Source: Rugosimonospora africana
Lineage (GTDB): Bacteria; Actinomycetota; Actinomycetes; Mycobacteriales; Micromonosporaceae
DNA length: 64,000 nt
NCBI RefSeq assembly: GCF_016862975.1
Contig: NZ_BONZ01000056.1
Location: 1 to 64,000 of the forward strand
Direction of reading: 5' to 3'
Shown: positions 49,328-57,683 of the stretch, in pieces
How the letters are laid out: each line of letters starts with the position of its first letter
How positions within the stretch are numbered: position 1 is the first letter of the stretch
The notes under the pieces: model-generated
Seen by the model: the letters and a program-made list of their open reading frames with translations, nothing else
Told to the model about the DNA's origin: nothing
Databases searched by the model: none
Made by a program: the position numbers and the translations under genes

Positions 49328-49939
49328 GTGACGTTCACCGTCGGCTTCGATCTCGACATGACCTTGATCGACTCGAGGCCGGGAATTGGCGCGACCTACC
49401 AGGCCCTGTGCGAGGTCACCGGCGTCGCGATCGACATCGACCTTGTCGTCAGCCGGCTTGGGCCACCTCTGGAGCAGGAACTGGCTCACTGGTTCCCGCC
49501 CGACCAGGTAGCGGACATGGTGACGCGGTACCGGGAGCTGTACCCGCGGTACGCGATCGCGCCGACCCGCCTGCTGCCCGGAGCCGCCGAGGCGGTCGCC
49601 GCGGTGCACGACGCCGGGGGACGTGTGATCGTGATCACAGCTAAGCGCGGCGATCTGGCCCGGCTCCACCTGAAGCACGTCGACCTGCCGGTCGACGAGG
49701 TCGAGGGCCTGGTCTGGAAGGACGGCAAAGCGCAGGCGCTCCGGGCGGCAAAGGCGGTCGGCTACGTCGGCGACCATGTCGCGGACATGGCGGCCGCTGT
49801 CGCGGCTGGTGTGCCGGGCATCGGGGTCAGCACCGGTCCCTGCTCGGCCGGCGAACTCGCCGCGGCTGGGGCACGTGCTGTTTTGCCCGATCTGACCCTG
49901 TTCGCGAATTGTCTGGCCGACATTCGGGTTGGGCCATAA
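49328..49939 (+). CDS. HAD superfamily hydrolase
   Basis: A 203-residue haloacid-dehalogenase-fold phosphatase. Motif I is VGFDLDMTLIDSRPGI (DxDxT with nucleophile Asp), motif II VIVITAKRGD, motif III WKDGKAQAL, and motif IV VGYVGDHVADMAAA (GDxxxD). A helical cap between motifs I and II places it with phosphoglycolate-phosphatase-like enzymes, which hydrolyse small phosphate esters with magnesium. The substrate is unknown. GTG 49328 follows GTCGAG. It precedes the cold-shock gene by 72 bases. Confidence 0.9.
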   Translation: MTFTVGFDLDMTLIDSRPGIGATYQALCEVTGVAIDIDLVVSRLGPPLEQELAHWFPPDQVADMVTRYRELYPRYAIAPTRLLPGAAEAVAAVHDAGGRVIVITAKRGDLARLHLKHVDLPVDEVEGLVWKDGKAQALRAAKAVGYVGDHVADMAAAVAAGVPGIGVSTGPCSAGELAAAGARAVLPDLTLFANCLADIRVGP

Positions 49940-50011
49940 GTTTCGGATAGCTAGCCTGGTGTACGGACCGCGGGCAGGCGCGGCCGGACACATGGGAAAG
50001 ATGAGGTTGCT

Positions 50012-50398
50012 GTGCCGACGGGGCGAGTCAAGTGGTACGACACGGACAAGGGATTCGGCTTCCTCACCCGTGACGACGGCGGCGACGTCTTCGTGCACAA
50101 GGCGGCGCTGCCCGACGGCGTGGCCGACCTCAAGCCCGGCCAGCGGGTCGACTTCGGTGTGGTGGAGAGCCGCAAGGGCAATCAGGCCCTGGCGGTCAAG
50201 CTGCTGGACGCGCCGCCGTCGGTCGCCGAGCTGCGCCGCCGCCCGGCCGAGGAACTGCACGGCCTCATCGAAGACATGATCAAGGTGCTGGAGGCGAAGG
50301 TTCTTCCGGACCTCCGCCGTGGCCGGTACCCCGACAAGCGCACCGCGAAGCCGATCGCCGAGGCGATCCACGCGGTGGCTCGCGAGCTAGAGATCTGA
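50012..50398 (+). CDS. Cold shock domain protein with C-terminal extension
   Basis: A 128-residue protein whose first 67 residues are a cold-shock domain: PTGRVKWYDTDKGFGFLTRD with RNP1 (KGFGFL) and GGDVFVHKAALPDG with RNP2 (VFVHK), then VVESRKGNQALAVKLLDAPP. A 60-residue helical tail (LRRRPAEELHGLIEDMIKVL, then RRGRYPDKRTAKPIAEAIHA) is absent from short Csp proteins and is typical of the actinobacterial CspB-like group. It binds single-stranded RNA or DNA. GTG 50012 has GATGAGG upstream. Its stop overlaps the convergent mqnD gene by 12 bases. Confidence 0.93.
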   Translation: MPTGRVKWYDTDKGFGFLTRDDGGDVFVHKAALPDGVADLKPGQRVDFGVVESRKGNQALAVKLLDAPPSVAELRRRPAEELHGLIEDMIKVLEAKVLPDLRRGRYPDKRTAKPIAEAIHAVARELEI

Positions 50399-51187
50399 GG
50401 GCGGGACCAGCCCTTCGTTCGTGGCCCGGTTGAGGAGGGTTCGGATCGCCGCGTACCCCTCCTCGCCGAGGTCCTCGCTGAACTCGTTGACGTAGAGCCC
50501 GATGTGCTGGGCGACCACGTCCGGCTCCATCTCCTGCGCGTGGGCGAGCACGTAGTCGTGGCTGGCGGCCGGAAATGCCCAGGCGTGACGTACCGAGTCG
50601 CGCAGCCAGCGGGTCGCCTCGGCGGGATCCACGCTGCCCCGCTTCGCGAGGATCGCGCCGAGCGGGATCGGCAGCCCGGTGTCGCCCTCCCACCACTCGC
50701 CGAGGTCGGCCAGGCAGGTCAGCCCGTACCGCTGGTAGGTGAACCGCGCCTCGTGGATGACCAGTCCGGCGTCGTACCGACCTTCGGCGACGCCCGGCAT
50801 GATCTGGTGGAACGGTACGACCTCGATCCTGGCCGGCGGGTTCTTCGCGGACCACAGCCGGAACAGCAGGTAAGCGGTGGTCCGCTCGCCCGGTACGGCG
50901 ACGGTTCCGCCCTCGACGCCGCGCCCGTTGGACAGGACCAGCGGCCCGCAACCCCGGCCGAGCGCACCGCCGGTGGGCAGCAGCTCGTACTTGTCCAGCA
51001 GCCACGGCAGCGCCGCGTAGCTGACCTTCACGATGTCGAACTCGCCCCGCTCGGCCGCGGTGTTCGTGACGTCCACGTCGGCGTACGTCACGTCGACCGG
51101 TGGAGCGCCCTCCACGAGGCCGTGGACCAGCGCGTGGAAGATGAACGTGTCATTGGGGCAGGGCGAGAAGGCGAGGCGAAGCGTCAC
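50387..51187 (-). CDS. mqnD: 1,4-dihydroxy-6-naphthoate synthase
   Basis: A 266-residue enzyme of the futalosine menaquinone pathway, converting cyclic dehypoxanthine futalosine to 1,4-dihydroxy-6-naphthoate. It has the periplasmic-binding-like fold with the diagnostic start RLAFSPCPNDTFIFHALVHG, then DIVKVSYAALPWLLDKYELL, RGCGPLVLS, and AGLVIHEARFTYQRYGL. GTG 51187 overlaps the mqnB stop by four bases (GTGA). Together with mqnB it shows that menaquinone is made by the futalosine route in this organism. Confidence 0.94.
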   Translation of the reverse strand: MTLRLAFSPCPNDTFIFHALVHGLVEGAPPVDVTYADVDVTNTAAERGEFDIVKVSYAALPWLLDKYELLPTGGALGRGCGPLVLSNGRGVEGGTVAVPGERTTAYLLFRLWSAKNPPARIEVVPFHQIMPGVAEGRYDAGLVIHEARFTYQRYGLTCLADLGEWWEGDTGLPIPLGAILAKRGSVDPAEATRWLRDSVRHAWAFPAASHDYVLAHAQEMEPDVVAQHIGLYVNEFSEDLGEEGYAAIRTLLNRATNEGLVPPSDL

Positions 51188-51828
51188 GCCTCCAACTTAC
51201 CCAGCGCCGCCGAGGCGCGGGTCAGCGCCGCCAACGCGTCACCGATCCGCCAGCCAGCCCGGTCGCGCGGCCCGACAGCGTTGGAGATGGCCCGCAGCTC
51301 GCCGAACGGCACGCCGGCCTGCGCGGCGGCGGTGGCCACACCGAAGCCCTCCATGCCCTCGGCGACCGCGTCCGGGTACCGGTCGCGCAGCGCCGCGGTA
51401 CCGGCCGCGGTGCCGGTCGTGGTGGAGACGGTCAGTACCGTCCCGGCGGCCGCGTCCGGCAGCGCGTCGGTCAGCCGGCGCATCAGGTCGGCGTCCGCCT
51501 CGTACCGGACGGTTCCGAACCCCAGTTCGTCCAGCGGCAGGAAGCGCTCGGGCGACTCGGCGCCCAGGTCGGCCGCGATGCTGCGGGTCGCCAGGGCGAG
51601 GCCGCCGACGCCGACGTGCTCGGAGAACCCGCCGCCGATCCCCGCCGAGATCACCGCCCGGTACCGGGTGTCCGTGGTGGCCAGCAGGCGTGCCGTGGCC
51701 GCCGCCGCCGAGGCGGGACCGACGCCGATCACCGCGACGTCGACCAGCTCACCGGCTCCGGCGACGACCGCGTCGCGCTCGGCGTCGACCGCGGTGACCA
51801 CGAGCAGCCGACCCGCGCCTGCCGGCAT
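51184..51828 (-). CDS. mqnB: Futalosine hydrolase
   Basis: A 214-residue nucleoside-phosphorylase-fold hydrolase that releases hypoxanthine from futalosine. Features are RLLVVTAVDAERDAVVAG, VISAGIGGGFSEHVGVGGLA, TGTAAGTAALRDRYPD and DAVAEGMEGFGVATAAAQAG with the conserved EGMEGFG catalytic stretch and SNAVGPRDRAGWRIGDALA. ATG 51828 shares its A with the upstream stop (TGATG), giving the coupled order MFS-mqnB-mqnD. The pairing with mqnD makes the assignment firm. Confidence 0.93.
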   Translation of the reverse strand: MPAGAGRLLVVTAVDAERDAVVAGAGELVDVAVIGVGPASAAAATARLLATTDTRYRAVISAGIGGGFSEHVGVGGLALATRSIAADLGAESPERFLPLDELGFGTVRYEADADLMRRLTDALPDAAAGTVLTVSTTTGTAAGTAALRDRYPDAVAEGMEGFGVATAAAQAGVPFGELRAISNAVGPRDRAGWRIGDALAALTRASAALGKLEA

Positions 51829-53552
51829 CAGTCTTCCTCCTGGGCAGGCGGCAGGCCGGACGGCCGGTAGAGGTGGTAGCCCGGCTCCGTCTCGTCGTCC
51901 CGGGGCAGTACCCGAGTCGATTTCGGTACCGGTTCCGTGCGGTCCTGGCCGCCGGCAGGCGACGAGGCGCTCCCCGGCCCGGCTGAGCCGTCCGCCGCGG
52001 CACCGAAGGCCCCAGTACCGGATTTGGCGGGACCGGAAGCCGCGGCACCGGAGCCGGTGGGAGGACCGGCGGCGTCGTGCGCCCGGCGGATCCTTTCGGC
52101 CTTCGCCGAGCGCATCCGGCGCCACCGGGGCCGGTCGGTGCGGGCCGGCACCGGCTCGGTGTCCGCATCCAGATCGATGGTCGCGTCCTGGCCGCGGGAC
52201 GCCTGCCCGTCGTGGTCGTGCTGCACCGCCCCGTGCAGCTTCTCCTTGCGCAGCATGCCGACCCGGATGACAGCGGCCGCGGCGGCCAGCGTCATGATGA
52301 CCGCCACGATCGCGATGCCGGTCTGGCCACCGAACGGGATCAGGCCGAGCGCGCCGCCGAAGACCCAAGCGATCATGAAGACCGTCTCGGACCGGCCGAA
52401 GCCCGTCGCCCGTACCCGCTCCGGCACCCGTTCCTGAATCGTCGCGTCAACGGCAAGCTTCGCCAGGCCGGTGGCGGCCGAGGCGACCAGAGTGAACAAC
52501 GCGACGGTCAGGAGGTTGAAGTGGACCGCCGCGAACAGTCCGGCCGCGGCGGTGAGCACGGTCACCGTGGCCTGGAGCAGCACCGGCCGGCGGATGCGCA
52601 GCCGGGTACCGATCGCGGTGGCCAGGAACGAGCCGACGCCCAGCCCGCCGGCGACCACGCCGAGCGCGGCGGCACCGGCCAACTTGTGACCGAGCAACGT
52701 CGCCGGTATGTGGTGGGACCGCACCGCGAACGCCAGGAACAAGGTCAGGAAGCCGAACAGTGCCCGCAGCACCGCGCCGCCGGACAGCACCGCGACGATG
52801 AGTCTGCCGTTCAGTACCTTGGTGCCCCGATTGAAGATCGCCGGTACCGTCTCCGGTGGCTCCGAGTCGGCGCGCGGCGGCAGCTTCAGGGCGAACACCA
52901 TGCCGGCAAGGAAGATCACCGACGACACGCGCAGCGGCCACTGCGGCCCGAACCAGTAGGCCGCCGCGCCCAGCGGGGCCACCACGGCGCCGGCGATCGT
53001 GCCGAACAGCGAGGCCCGGGCGGCCGCCTCGGACAACCCCATGGACGGCGGCAGCAGGCGCGGGACGGCGGCGCTGCGTGCCACGCCGTACGCCCGGGAC
53101 AGCAGCAGCACGCCGATGGTGGCCGGGTAGAGCCCGATCCCGTGGATGTAGTCGGAGATCAACCAGGCGAGGAACGCCCGGCCGAGCATGGTCGCGGCGA
53201 GCGCGTAGCGCCGGCCGTGCCGGAACCGGTCGAGCACCGGCCCGACCACCGGAGCCACCAGCGCGAACGGCAGCATGGTGACGAACAGGTACAGGGCGAC
53301 GTTCTTGCGGGCCGCGTCGCCGGCCGCGCTGAAGAACACAGTCCCGGCGAGACCCATGGTGATCAGGGTGTCGCCGGCGTACGAGGCGGCGTGCAGGTCC
53401 AGCAGCCTGATCATCCCGATCTCGCCACCGCCGCCAGAATGGCGGATGACCTGCACCCGCCTGTTCACCCAGCGCCCGACCCGGGTTGCGCCACGCGCGG
53501 ACCTGCGTGCGTTGCGCACCCCGTACCCGACGGTCTTTCCCAGCGACGGCAT
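51828..53552 (-). CDS. MFS transporter coupled to futalosine genes
   Basis: A 574-residue membrane protein with about twelve helices (DTLITMGLAGTVFFSAAG, LFVTMLPFALVAPVVGPVLD with RFRHGRR after it, LSRAYGVARSAAVPRLLPP) followed by a 150-residue, Ala/Gly/Pro-rich cytoplasmic tail ending GLPPAQEED. The basic N-terminus has several RR pairs. ATG 53552 is chosen; ATG 53570 is the other candidate and neither has a strong site. The tight overlap with mqnB suggests co-expression with menaquinone synthesis, but MFS proteins of this kind have no defined substrate. Confidence 0.78.
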   Translation of the reverse strand: MPSLGKTVGYGVRNARRSARGATRVGRWVNRRVQVIRHSGGGGEIGMIRLLDLHAASYAGDTLITMGLAGTVFFSAAGDAARKNVALYLFVTMLPFALVAPVVGPVLDRFRHGRRYALAATMLGRAFLAWLISDYIHGIGLYPATIGVLLLSRAYGVARSAAVPRLLPPSMGLSEAAARASLFGTIAGAVVAPLGAAAYWFGPQWPLRVSSVIFLAGMVFALKLPPRADSEPPETVPAIFNRGTKVLNGRLIVAVLSGGAVLRALFGFLTLFLAFAVRSHHIPATLLGHKLAGAAALGVVAGGLGVGSFLATAIGTRLRIRRPVLLQATVTVLTAAAGLFAAVHFNLLTVALFTLVASAATGLAKLAVDATIQERVPERVRATGFGRSETVFMIAWVFGGALGLIPFGGQTGIAIVAVIMTLAAAAAVIRVGMLRKEKLHGAVQHDHDGQASRGQDATIDLDADTEPVPARTDRPRWRRMRSAKAERIRRAHDAAGPPTGSGAAASGPAKSGTGAFGAAADGSAGPGSASSPAGGQDRTEPVPKSTRVLPRDDETEPGYHLYRPSGLPPAQEED

Positions 53553-53613
53553 GTGACCATGTTGACCCATCGCCGCGACATTTGCCCCTCCCCTCGGGCA
53601 TTGCCCACCGGCC

Positions 53614-54471
53614 ATGAGCAAGAATGTTGATGTGACCTCGGGTACCAGGAGCAGAGTCGACCAGGTTCTCGCCGACGCGGTGGAGTTGGCCCGCGCGGCG
53701 GTTGTCGAGGCGGCGATCGAGGAGGGCGGCCTGCCACTCGCGGGCGCCGACACCGAGGGCGGCGCCGTGGGCGACCACCTCCAGGTGGTGTCCGAGGGTG
53801 AGAGGCTGGTCACGCACTTCTTCGCCTGCCTGCTGCCCGGATACCGGGGCTGGCGCTGGGCGGTCACCCTGACCCGGGTTCCGCGCAGCCGCCAGGTGAC
53901 GGTCAACGAGATCGTGCTGCTGCCCGGTCCGGACGCGCTGGTCGCGCCGCAGTGGGTGCCCTGGGAGGAGCGGGTACGCCCCGGGGACCTCGGCGTGGGC
54001 GATCTGATGCCCACCCCGCCGGACGACGACCGGCTGATGCCCGGATACCTGATGTCGGACGACCCGGCGGTCGAGGAGGTCGCCTGGGAGCTGGGGCTGG
54101 GCCGGCCCCGGGTGATGACCCGGGAGGGCCGGTCGGACACGGCCCAGCGCTGGTATGACGGCGATCACGGGCCGGAGGCGCCCATCGCGACCGCGGCGCC
54201 GCGCACCGCGCGGTGCGTGTCCTGCGGTTTCTACCTGCCGCTGGCCGGCTCGCTGCGGCAGGCGTTCGGAGTCTGTGGCAACCTGTTCGCCCCCGATGAC
54301 GGGCGCGCGGTCAGCTGGGATCACGGCTGTGGTGCGCACTCCGAGGTGCTGGCCGAACCGGCTCCCGAGGTGGAGGAGCTGCCCACCGTGTACGACGACG
54401 GTGAGCTGGATCCGGTCGCAGACGGCCCGGTGCCGACCGGCCTGGACGCCGAACGCCTCGACGTCTCCTAG
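53614..54471 (+). CDS. DUF3027 domain protein
   Basis: A 285-residue actinobacterial protein matching DUF3027. Conserved parts are VDQVLADAVELARAAVVEAA, GDHLQVVSEGERLVTHFFAC, LPGYRGWRWAVTLTRVPRSR, then APQWVPWEERVRPGDLGVGD and a four-cysteine set CVSCGF, GVCGN, HGCGAH that may bind zinc. A ribosome-associated or regulatory role has not been shown. ATG 53614 lies divergent from the MFS gene. The C-terminus is acidic. Confidence 0.9.
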   Translation: MSKNVDVTSGTRSRVDQVLADAVELARAAVVEAAIEEGGLPLAGADTEGGAVGDHLQVVSEGERLVTHFFACLLPGYRGWRWAVTLTRVPRSRQVTVNEIVLLPGPDALVAPQWVPWEERVRPGDLGVGDLMPTPPDDDRLMPGYLMSDDPAVEEVAWELGLGRPRVMTREGRSDTAQRWYDGDHGPEAPIATAAPRTARCVSCGFYLPLAGSLRQAFGVCGNLFAPDDGRAVSWDHGCGAHSEVLAEPAPEVEELPTVYDDGELDPVADGPVPTGLDAERLDVS

Positions 54472-54552
54472 CCGCTCCCGGTTCTCGATCTACCCGACCG
54501 GCGCGGGCCTTCGGCCCTCAGACGTTCGATCCGCCAGACCCTCAGGCCCGGA

Positions 54553-54828
54553 TCACTGCTCGTCCACCCGGGTCTCGGCCTGGCGCGCCCGCAGCCGGCG
54601 CACCTGGCGGTGCCGGTCGTGACGGATCATCAGGTACAGGCCGGGCATGATGCCCAGAAGCGCGCCGGCCAGGCAGGTCCACAGCCAGTTGGTGTGCCCG
54701 TGGTCGTGCAGCCAGCCGCGGAAGGGCAGCAGCACCAGGCCGAGTACGACCCAGATCGCGGTACCGATCACCGCGAACGGGATCATCGGCGGGTCGAGCG
54801 GCTGCACCGTCGGCTTTTCCACGTCCAC
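54553..54828 (-). CDS. DUF2530 small membrane protein
   Basis: A 91-residue protein with two transmembrane helices (PFAVIGTAIWVVLGLVLLPF and WLWTCLAGALLGIMPGLYLM) matching DUF2530, found in actinobacteria. N-terminus VDVEKPTVQPLDPPM and basic tail RHDRHRQVRRLRARQAETR fit a cytoplasmic orientation of both ends. GTG 54828 gives the family-typical beginning; an in-frame ATG at 54933 would add 35 unlikely residues. It converges with the DUF3027 gene. No function known. Confidence 0.82.
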   Translation of the reverse strand: MDVEKPTVQPLDPPMIPFAVIGTAIWVVLGLVLLPFRGWLHDHGHTNWLWTCLAGALLGIMPGLYLMIRHDRHRQVRRLRARQAETRVDEQ

Positions 54829-54988
54829 GCCAGCAGCGTACGTGGCCTGCCCCACTTTCCGCTGGGAGGGCTCGAAGCGTGCCGGACGAACCGGGTTGCG
54901 GCGCTGCGGTACCGATGCTGTGTCCGGGGCCACCGGCGACCGCTACCGTCGGTCGTGAATGTGTGAGTGCGCCCATAATCCCATGTCG

Positions 54989-55014
54989 TTAGCCATGCTT
55001 ATTAGCTATGCTAA
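54989..55014. promoter_or_regulatory. Two adjacent 13-bp operator half-palindromes for the MarR regulator
   Basis: TTAGCCATGCTTA (54989-55001) is directly followed by TTAGCTATGCTAA (55002-55014). The second is a perfect 5-bp inverted repeat TTAGC-TAT-GCTAA and the first differs from it at two positions. Both lie just upstream of the MarR start in an AT-rich promoter, the expected place for autorepression. Confidence 0.82.
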
Positions 55015-55031
55015 ACATCGTGACGGAACGG

Positions 55032-55478
55032 ATGGCGGTCATGTCCAAGCGGATTGCTCCGGCGGCCCTCGCGGCCATGCTGGGAGACGCCATCAGTCGC
55101 CTGGGTCGTAGGCAGCGCCAGGCAAGGCCGGTCGGGGAGCTGACGCAGAACCAGATCTCCGTGCTGACCAGCCTCGAGCTGGGCGGTGCCTTGACCCCAC
55201 GGGAACTCGCCGACGCCGAGCGCGTCCAGCCGCCGACCATGACCAAGGTCCTGGCCCGGCTGGAGGAACTCGGATTGCTCCAGCGCACCCCGCACCCGAC
55301 CGACCGGCGGCAGGTACTGCTGTCCGCAACGTCCGCCGGCCACGACATCGTGGTCGAGCAGCGGAGGGCGAAGGACGAATGGCTAACCCGGGTGCTGACC
55401 CGGTTGACCCCGGCGGAACGGCAGATCCTGTGCCAGGCCGCCGAGATCATGAGCCGGATCGCCCGCGAGGGCGACTGA
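55032..55478 (+). CDS. MarR family transcriptional regulator
   Basis: A 148-residue winged-helix regulator. The DNA-binding core is LTQNQISVLTSLELGGALTP, RELADAERVQPPTMTKVLAR, LEELGLLQRTPHPTDRRQVL (the DxR wing) and LSATSAGHDIVVEQRRAKDE. An ATG at 55008 lies inside the operator, so I prefer ATG 55032, with 55041 also possible. It is followed by palindromic repeat copy C and an MFS gene in the same direction. A drug-responsive repressor of that exporter is the likely role. Confidence 0.88.
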   Translation: MAVMSKRIAPAALAAMLGDAISRLGRRQRQARPVGELTQNQISVLTSLELGGALTPRELADAERVQPPTMTKVLARLEELGLLQRTPHPTDRRQVLLSATSAGHDIVVEQRRAKDEWLTRVLTRLTPAERQILCQAAEIMSRIAREGD

Positions 55479-55484
55479 ATGACG

Positions 55485-55526
55485 GGTCTGGGTCGTCGCG
55501 CGGCGACAGCCGCGCCGAACCAGACC
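55485..55526 (+). repeat. Dispersed 42-bp palindromic repeat, copy C
   Basis: It starts GGTCTGGGTCGTCGCGCGGC and ends GCCGAACCAGACC, seven bases after the MarR stop and 58 bases before the MFS start. It has arms GGTCTGG/CCAGACC and is closest to the three-copy consensus. In this position it would fold as a hairpin between the regulator and exporter genes and might modulate read-through or mRNA stability. Confidence 0.88.
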
Positions 55527-55584
55527 GGCCCGAATCTCGACCGTCCATACCGGACCGAACACCTTCAGGAGGCGAACGCTCAGA

Positions 55585-57000
55585 GTGCGAGCGCGTTTGG
55601 GCAGCACATTCCAGTCCCTGCAAGTCCGCAACTACCGACTCTTCGCGACCGGCCAGCTGATCTCACTGATCTTCGGCTGGATGCAGATCACCGCGCAGGA
55701 CTGGCTCGTCCTGCAGTTGTCGCACAACTCGGCCTCCGCGCTCGGCGTGGTGACGGCCTTCCAGTTCACCCCGATCCTGCTGCTCACGCTGTACGCCGGC
55801 AAGCTCGCCGACCGGTTCGACAAGCGGGTCATGCTGTTGATCGCGAACTCCACCTGGCTGGTGCTCGCCGCGCTGATGGGCGTACTGGTCACCAGCGGCG
55901 CCGTCCAGCTGTGGTGTGTCTTCGTGTTCGCGCTGCTCTGGGGAACGGTCAGCGCCTTCGAAACCCCGACCCGGCAGTCGTTCGCGTCGGAACTCGTCGG
56001 GCGGTCGCTGCTGCCCAACGCGCTGGCGCTGTCGTCGGCGACGTTCAACTCCGCGCGGGTGATCGGCCCGGCGCTCGGTGGCGTGGCCATCGCGGTGCTG
56101 GGTACCGGCTCGGCGTTCGTGATCAACGCGCTGTCCTACCTGGGTCCGCTGCTGATGATCACCCTGATGCGGCCGAGCGAACTGCACCGTAACGGCCTGG
56201 CCAAGGGCAGAGTCTCCGCGGCCGACGCCCGGGTCATCGACGGGCTGCGGTACGTGCGGCGCAGGCCCGACCTGATCCTGCCGCTGGCGCTGATGTTGGT
56301 GATCGGCATGGCCGGGTTCAACTTCCAGCTGACTCTCGCCGTACTGGCGAAGAGCGTGTTCCACAGCGGCGCGGCCTCGTTCGGGCTGCTCACCACGGCC
56401 ATCGCGGTCGGCGCGCTGATCGGTGCGCTGACCGGCTCCAGCCGGCGCGGCCGGCCGACGGTCTGGGTGGTGCTCGGCGGCGCCATCGCGTTCGGGGTGG
56501 TGGAGACGGCCGCCGGGTTGATGCCGACGTACCTCATCACGGCCGCGGTGCTGGTCCCGACCGGGTTCGCCATGATCTACCTGTCGCAGGCGGCGAACCA
56601 GCGGGTGCAGATGGGCGTGGATCCGGAGATGCGCGGCCGGGTGATGGCGTTGTACGTGCTCGTGTTCATGGGTACGAACCCGGTGGGCGCGCCGCTGGTC
56701 GGGTGGGTGACACAGACCTTCGGGGCACGGGTCAGCATCTCGGTGGGCGGAGTGGTTTCGCTGGTGGTCGGAGGCGCGGCGCTGGCGGTCCGGTTGCGGA
56801 TGAGCGGTGGCCGGATCAGGATGCGGTTGGCACCAGTGCCGAGGCTCTACCTTGATGTCCCACCGACGTGGCAGGGTGAGGAGCATGGAGACCCCGCAAC
56901 TGCTGGAGTGTCTGGCCGCAGATTCCACCCGGTTACGGCAGCTCGCCACCCGCGACCGGAGCGCACCGGTTCCGAGTTGTCCACAGTGGACCATCGATGA
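55585..57000 (+). CDS. MFS transporter (drug exporter-like)
   Basis: A 471-residue twelve-helix exporter of the MFS_3 group. The N-terminus is STFQSLQVRNYRLFATGQLI, then FGWMQITAQDWLVLQLSHNS; the helix 2-3 loop has AGKLADRFDKRVMLLIANST; ETPTRQSFASELVGRSLLPN and VDPEMRGRVMALYVLVFMG follow. GTG 55585 has AGGAGG 14 bases upstream. The last ~50 residues are hydrophilic and overlap the next gene by 116 bases, suggesting loss of an earlier stop. Regulation by the MarR protein upstream is likely. Substrate unknown. Confidence 0.85.
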   Translation: MRARLGSTFQSLQVRNYRLFATGQLISLIFGWMQITAQDWLVLQLSHNSASALGVVTAFQFTPILLLTLYAGKLADRFDKRVMLLIANSTWLVLAALMGVLVTSGAVQLWCVFVFALLWGTVSAFETPTRQSFASELVGRSLLPNALALSSATFNSARVIGPALGGVAIAVLGTGSAFVINALSYLGPLLMITLMRPSELHRNGLAKGRVSAADARVIDGLRYVRRRPDLILPLALMLVIGMAGFNFQLTLAVLAKSVFHSGAASFGLLTTAIAVGALIGALTGSSRRGRPTVWVVLGGAIAFGVVETAAGLMPTYLITAAVLVPTGFAMIYLSQAANQRVQMGVDPEMRGRVMALYVLVFMGTNPVGAPLVGWVTQTFGARVSISVGGVVSLVVGGAALAVRLRMSGGRIRMRLAPVPRLYLDVPPTWQGEEHGDPATAGVSGRRFHPVTAARHPRPERTGSELSTVDHR

Positions 57001-57634
57001 CCTGGTCAGGCACGTCGGCGAGGTGTATCTACACAAGACCGAGTGCATGCGCCAGCAACGCTTCCCCCAGCCGTGGCCGCCGGACCTCTCCGGTGAGGAT
57101 TCGCTCGACCTGTTCGACCGGTCCTACGCGGCGCTGACCAAGGAGTTCGCCGAGCGCCACCCGGGGGCTCTGGCGGCCACTTGGTACGAGCCGGAGCAGA
57201 CTGTCGGCTTCTGGATTCGCCGCATGGCGCAGGAGACCGTGATGCACCGCGTCGACGTCGAACTGGCCGTCGACGGCTCGCCTTCGGAGATCCCGGAGGA
57301 GCTGGCCGTCGACGGGATCGACGAGGTGCTGGAGCGATTCCTGGCGTACGGGTCGCACCGCTGGACGGAGGACTTCGCGCCGAGCCTGCCCGCGCGTGAC
57401 CAGCCGCCCGTACTCGTCGCGACCGACGGGTACGGCTGGCTGGTGCGGGCCACTCCGGACGGTGCCGCGATCGACATCGCCACCCCGCGCGCCGACGCCA
57501 AGGCGAGCGTGTGCGGCGATCCGGTACCGCTGCTGCTGTGGTTGTGGCGGCGCGGCGACGGCGACGTGGAGACCGACGGTGACCAGGGGTTGATCGATGG
57601 GCTCCGGGCGCTGCTGCGCGACGCGACGCAGTAG
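56885..57634 (+). CDS. Maleylpyruvate isomerase-type mycothiol-dependent protein
   Basis: A 249-residue protein of the DinB-like mycothiol-dependent maleylpyruvate isomerase superfamily. The N-terminal domain carries the metal histidines in PSCPQWTIDDLVRHVGEVYL (HV, His) and RMAQETVMHRVDVELAVDG (HRxD with E upstream), a pattern fitting three-histidine-like binding. The C-terminal part (LVRATPDGAAIDIATPRADA, CGDPVPLLLWLWRR) resembles the family's SCP2-like domain. Such proteins use mycothiol as cofactor in metabolism or detoxification. ATG 56885 has GAGGAGC before it and lies inside the MFS gene's 3' end. Confidence 0.85.
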   Translation: METPQLLECLAADSTRLRQLATRDRSAPVPSCPQWTIDDLVRHVGEVYLHKTECMRQQRFPQPWPPDLSGEDSLDLFDRSYAALTKEFAERHPGALAATWYEPEQTVGFWIRRMAQETVMHRVDVELAVDGSPSEIPEELAVDGIDEVLERFLAYGSHRWTEDFAPSLPARDQPPVLVATDGYGWLVRATPDGAAIDIATPRADAKASVCGDPVPLLLWLWRRGDGDVETDGDQGLIDGLRALLRDATQ

Positions 57635-57683
57635 TCGCGAGCTGCCGGTCGCGAGGTGACGGAATGATGTCGTTACTTACTGC

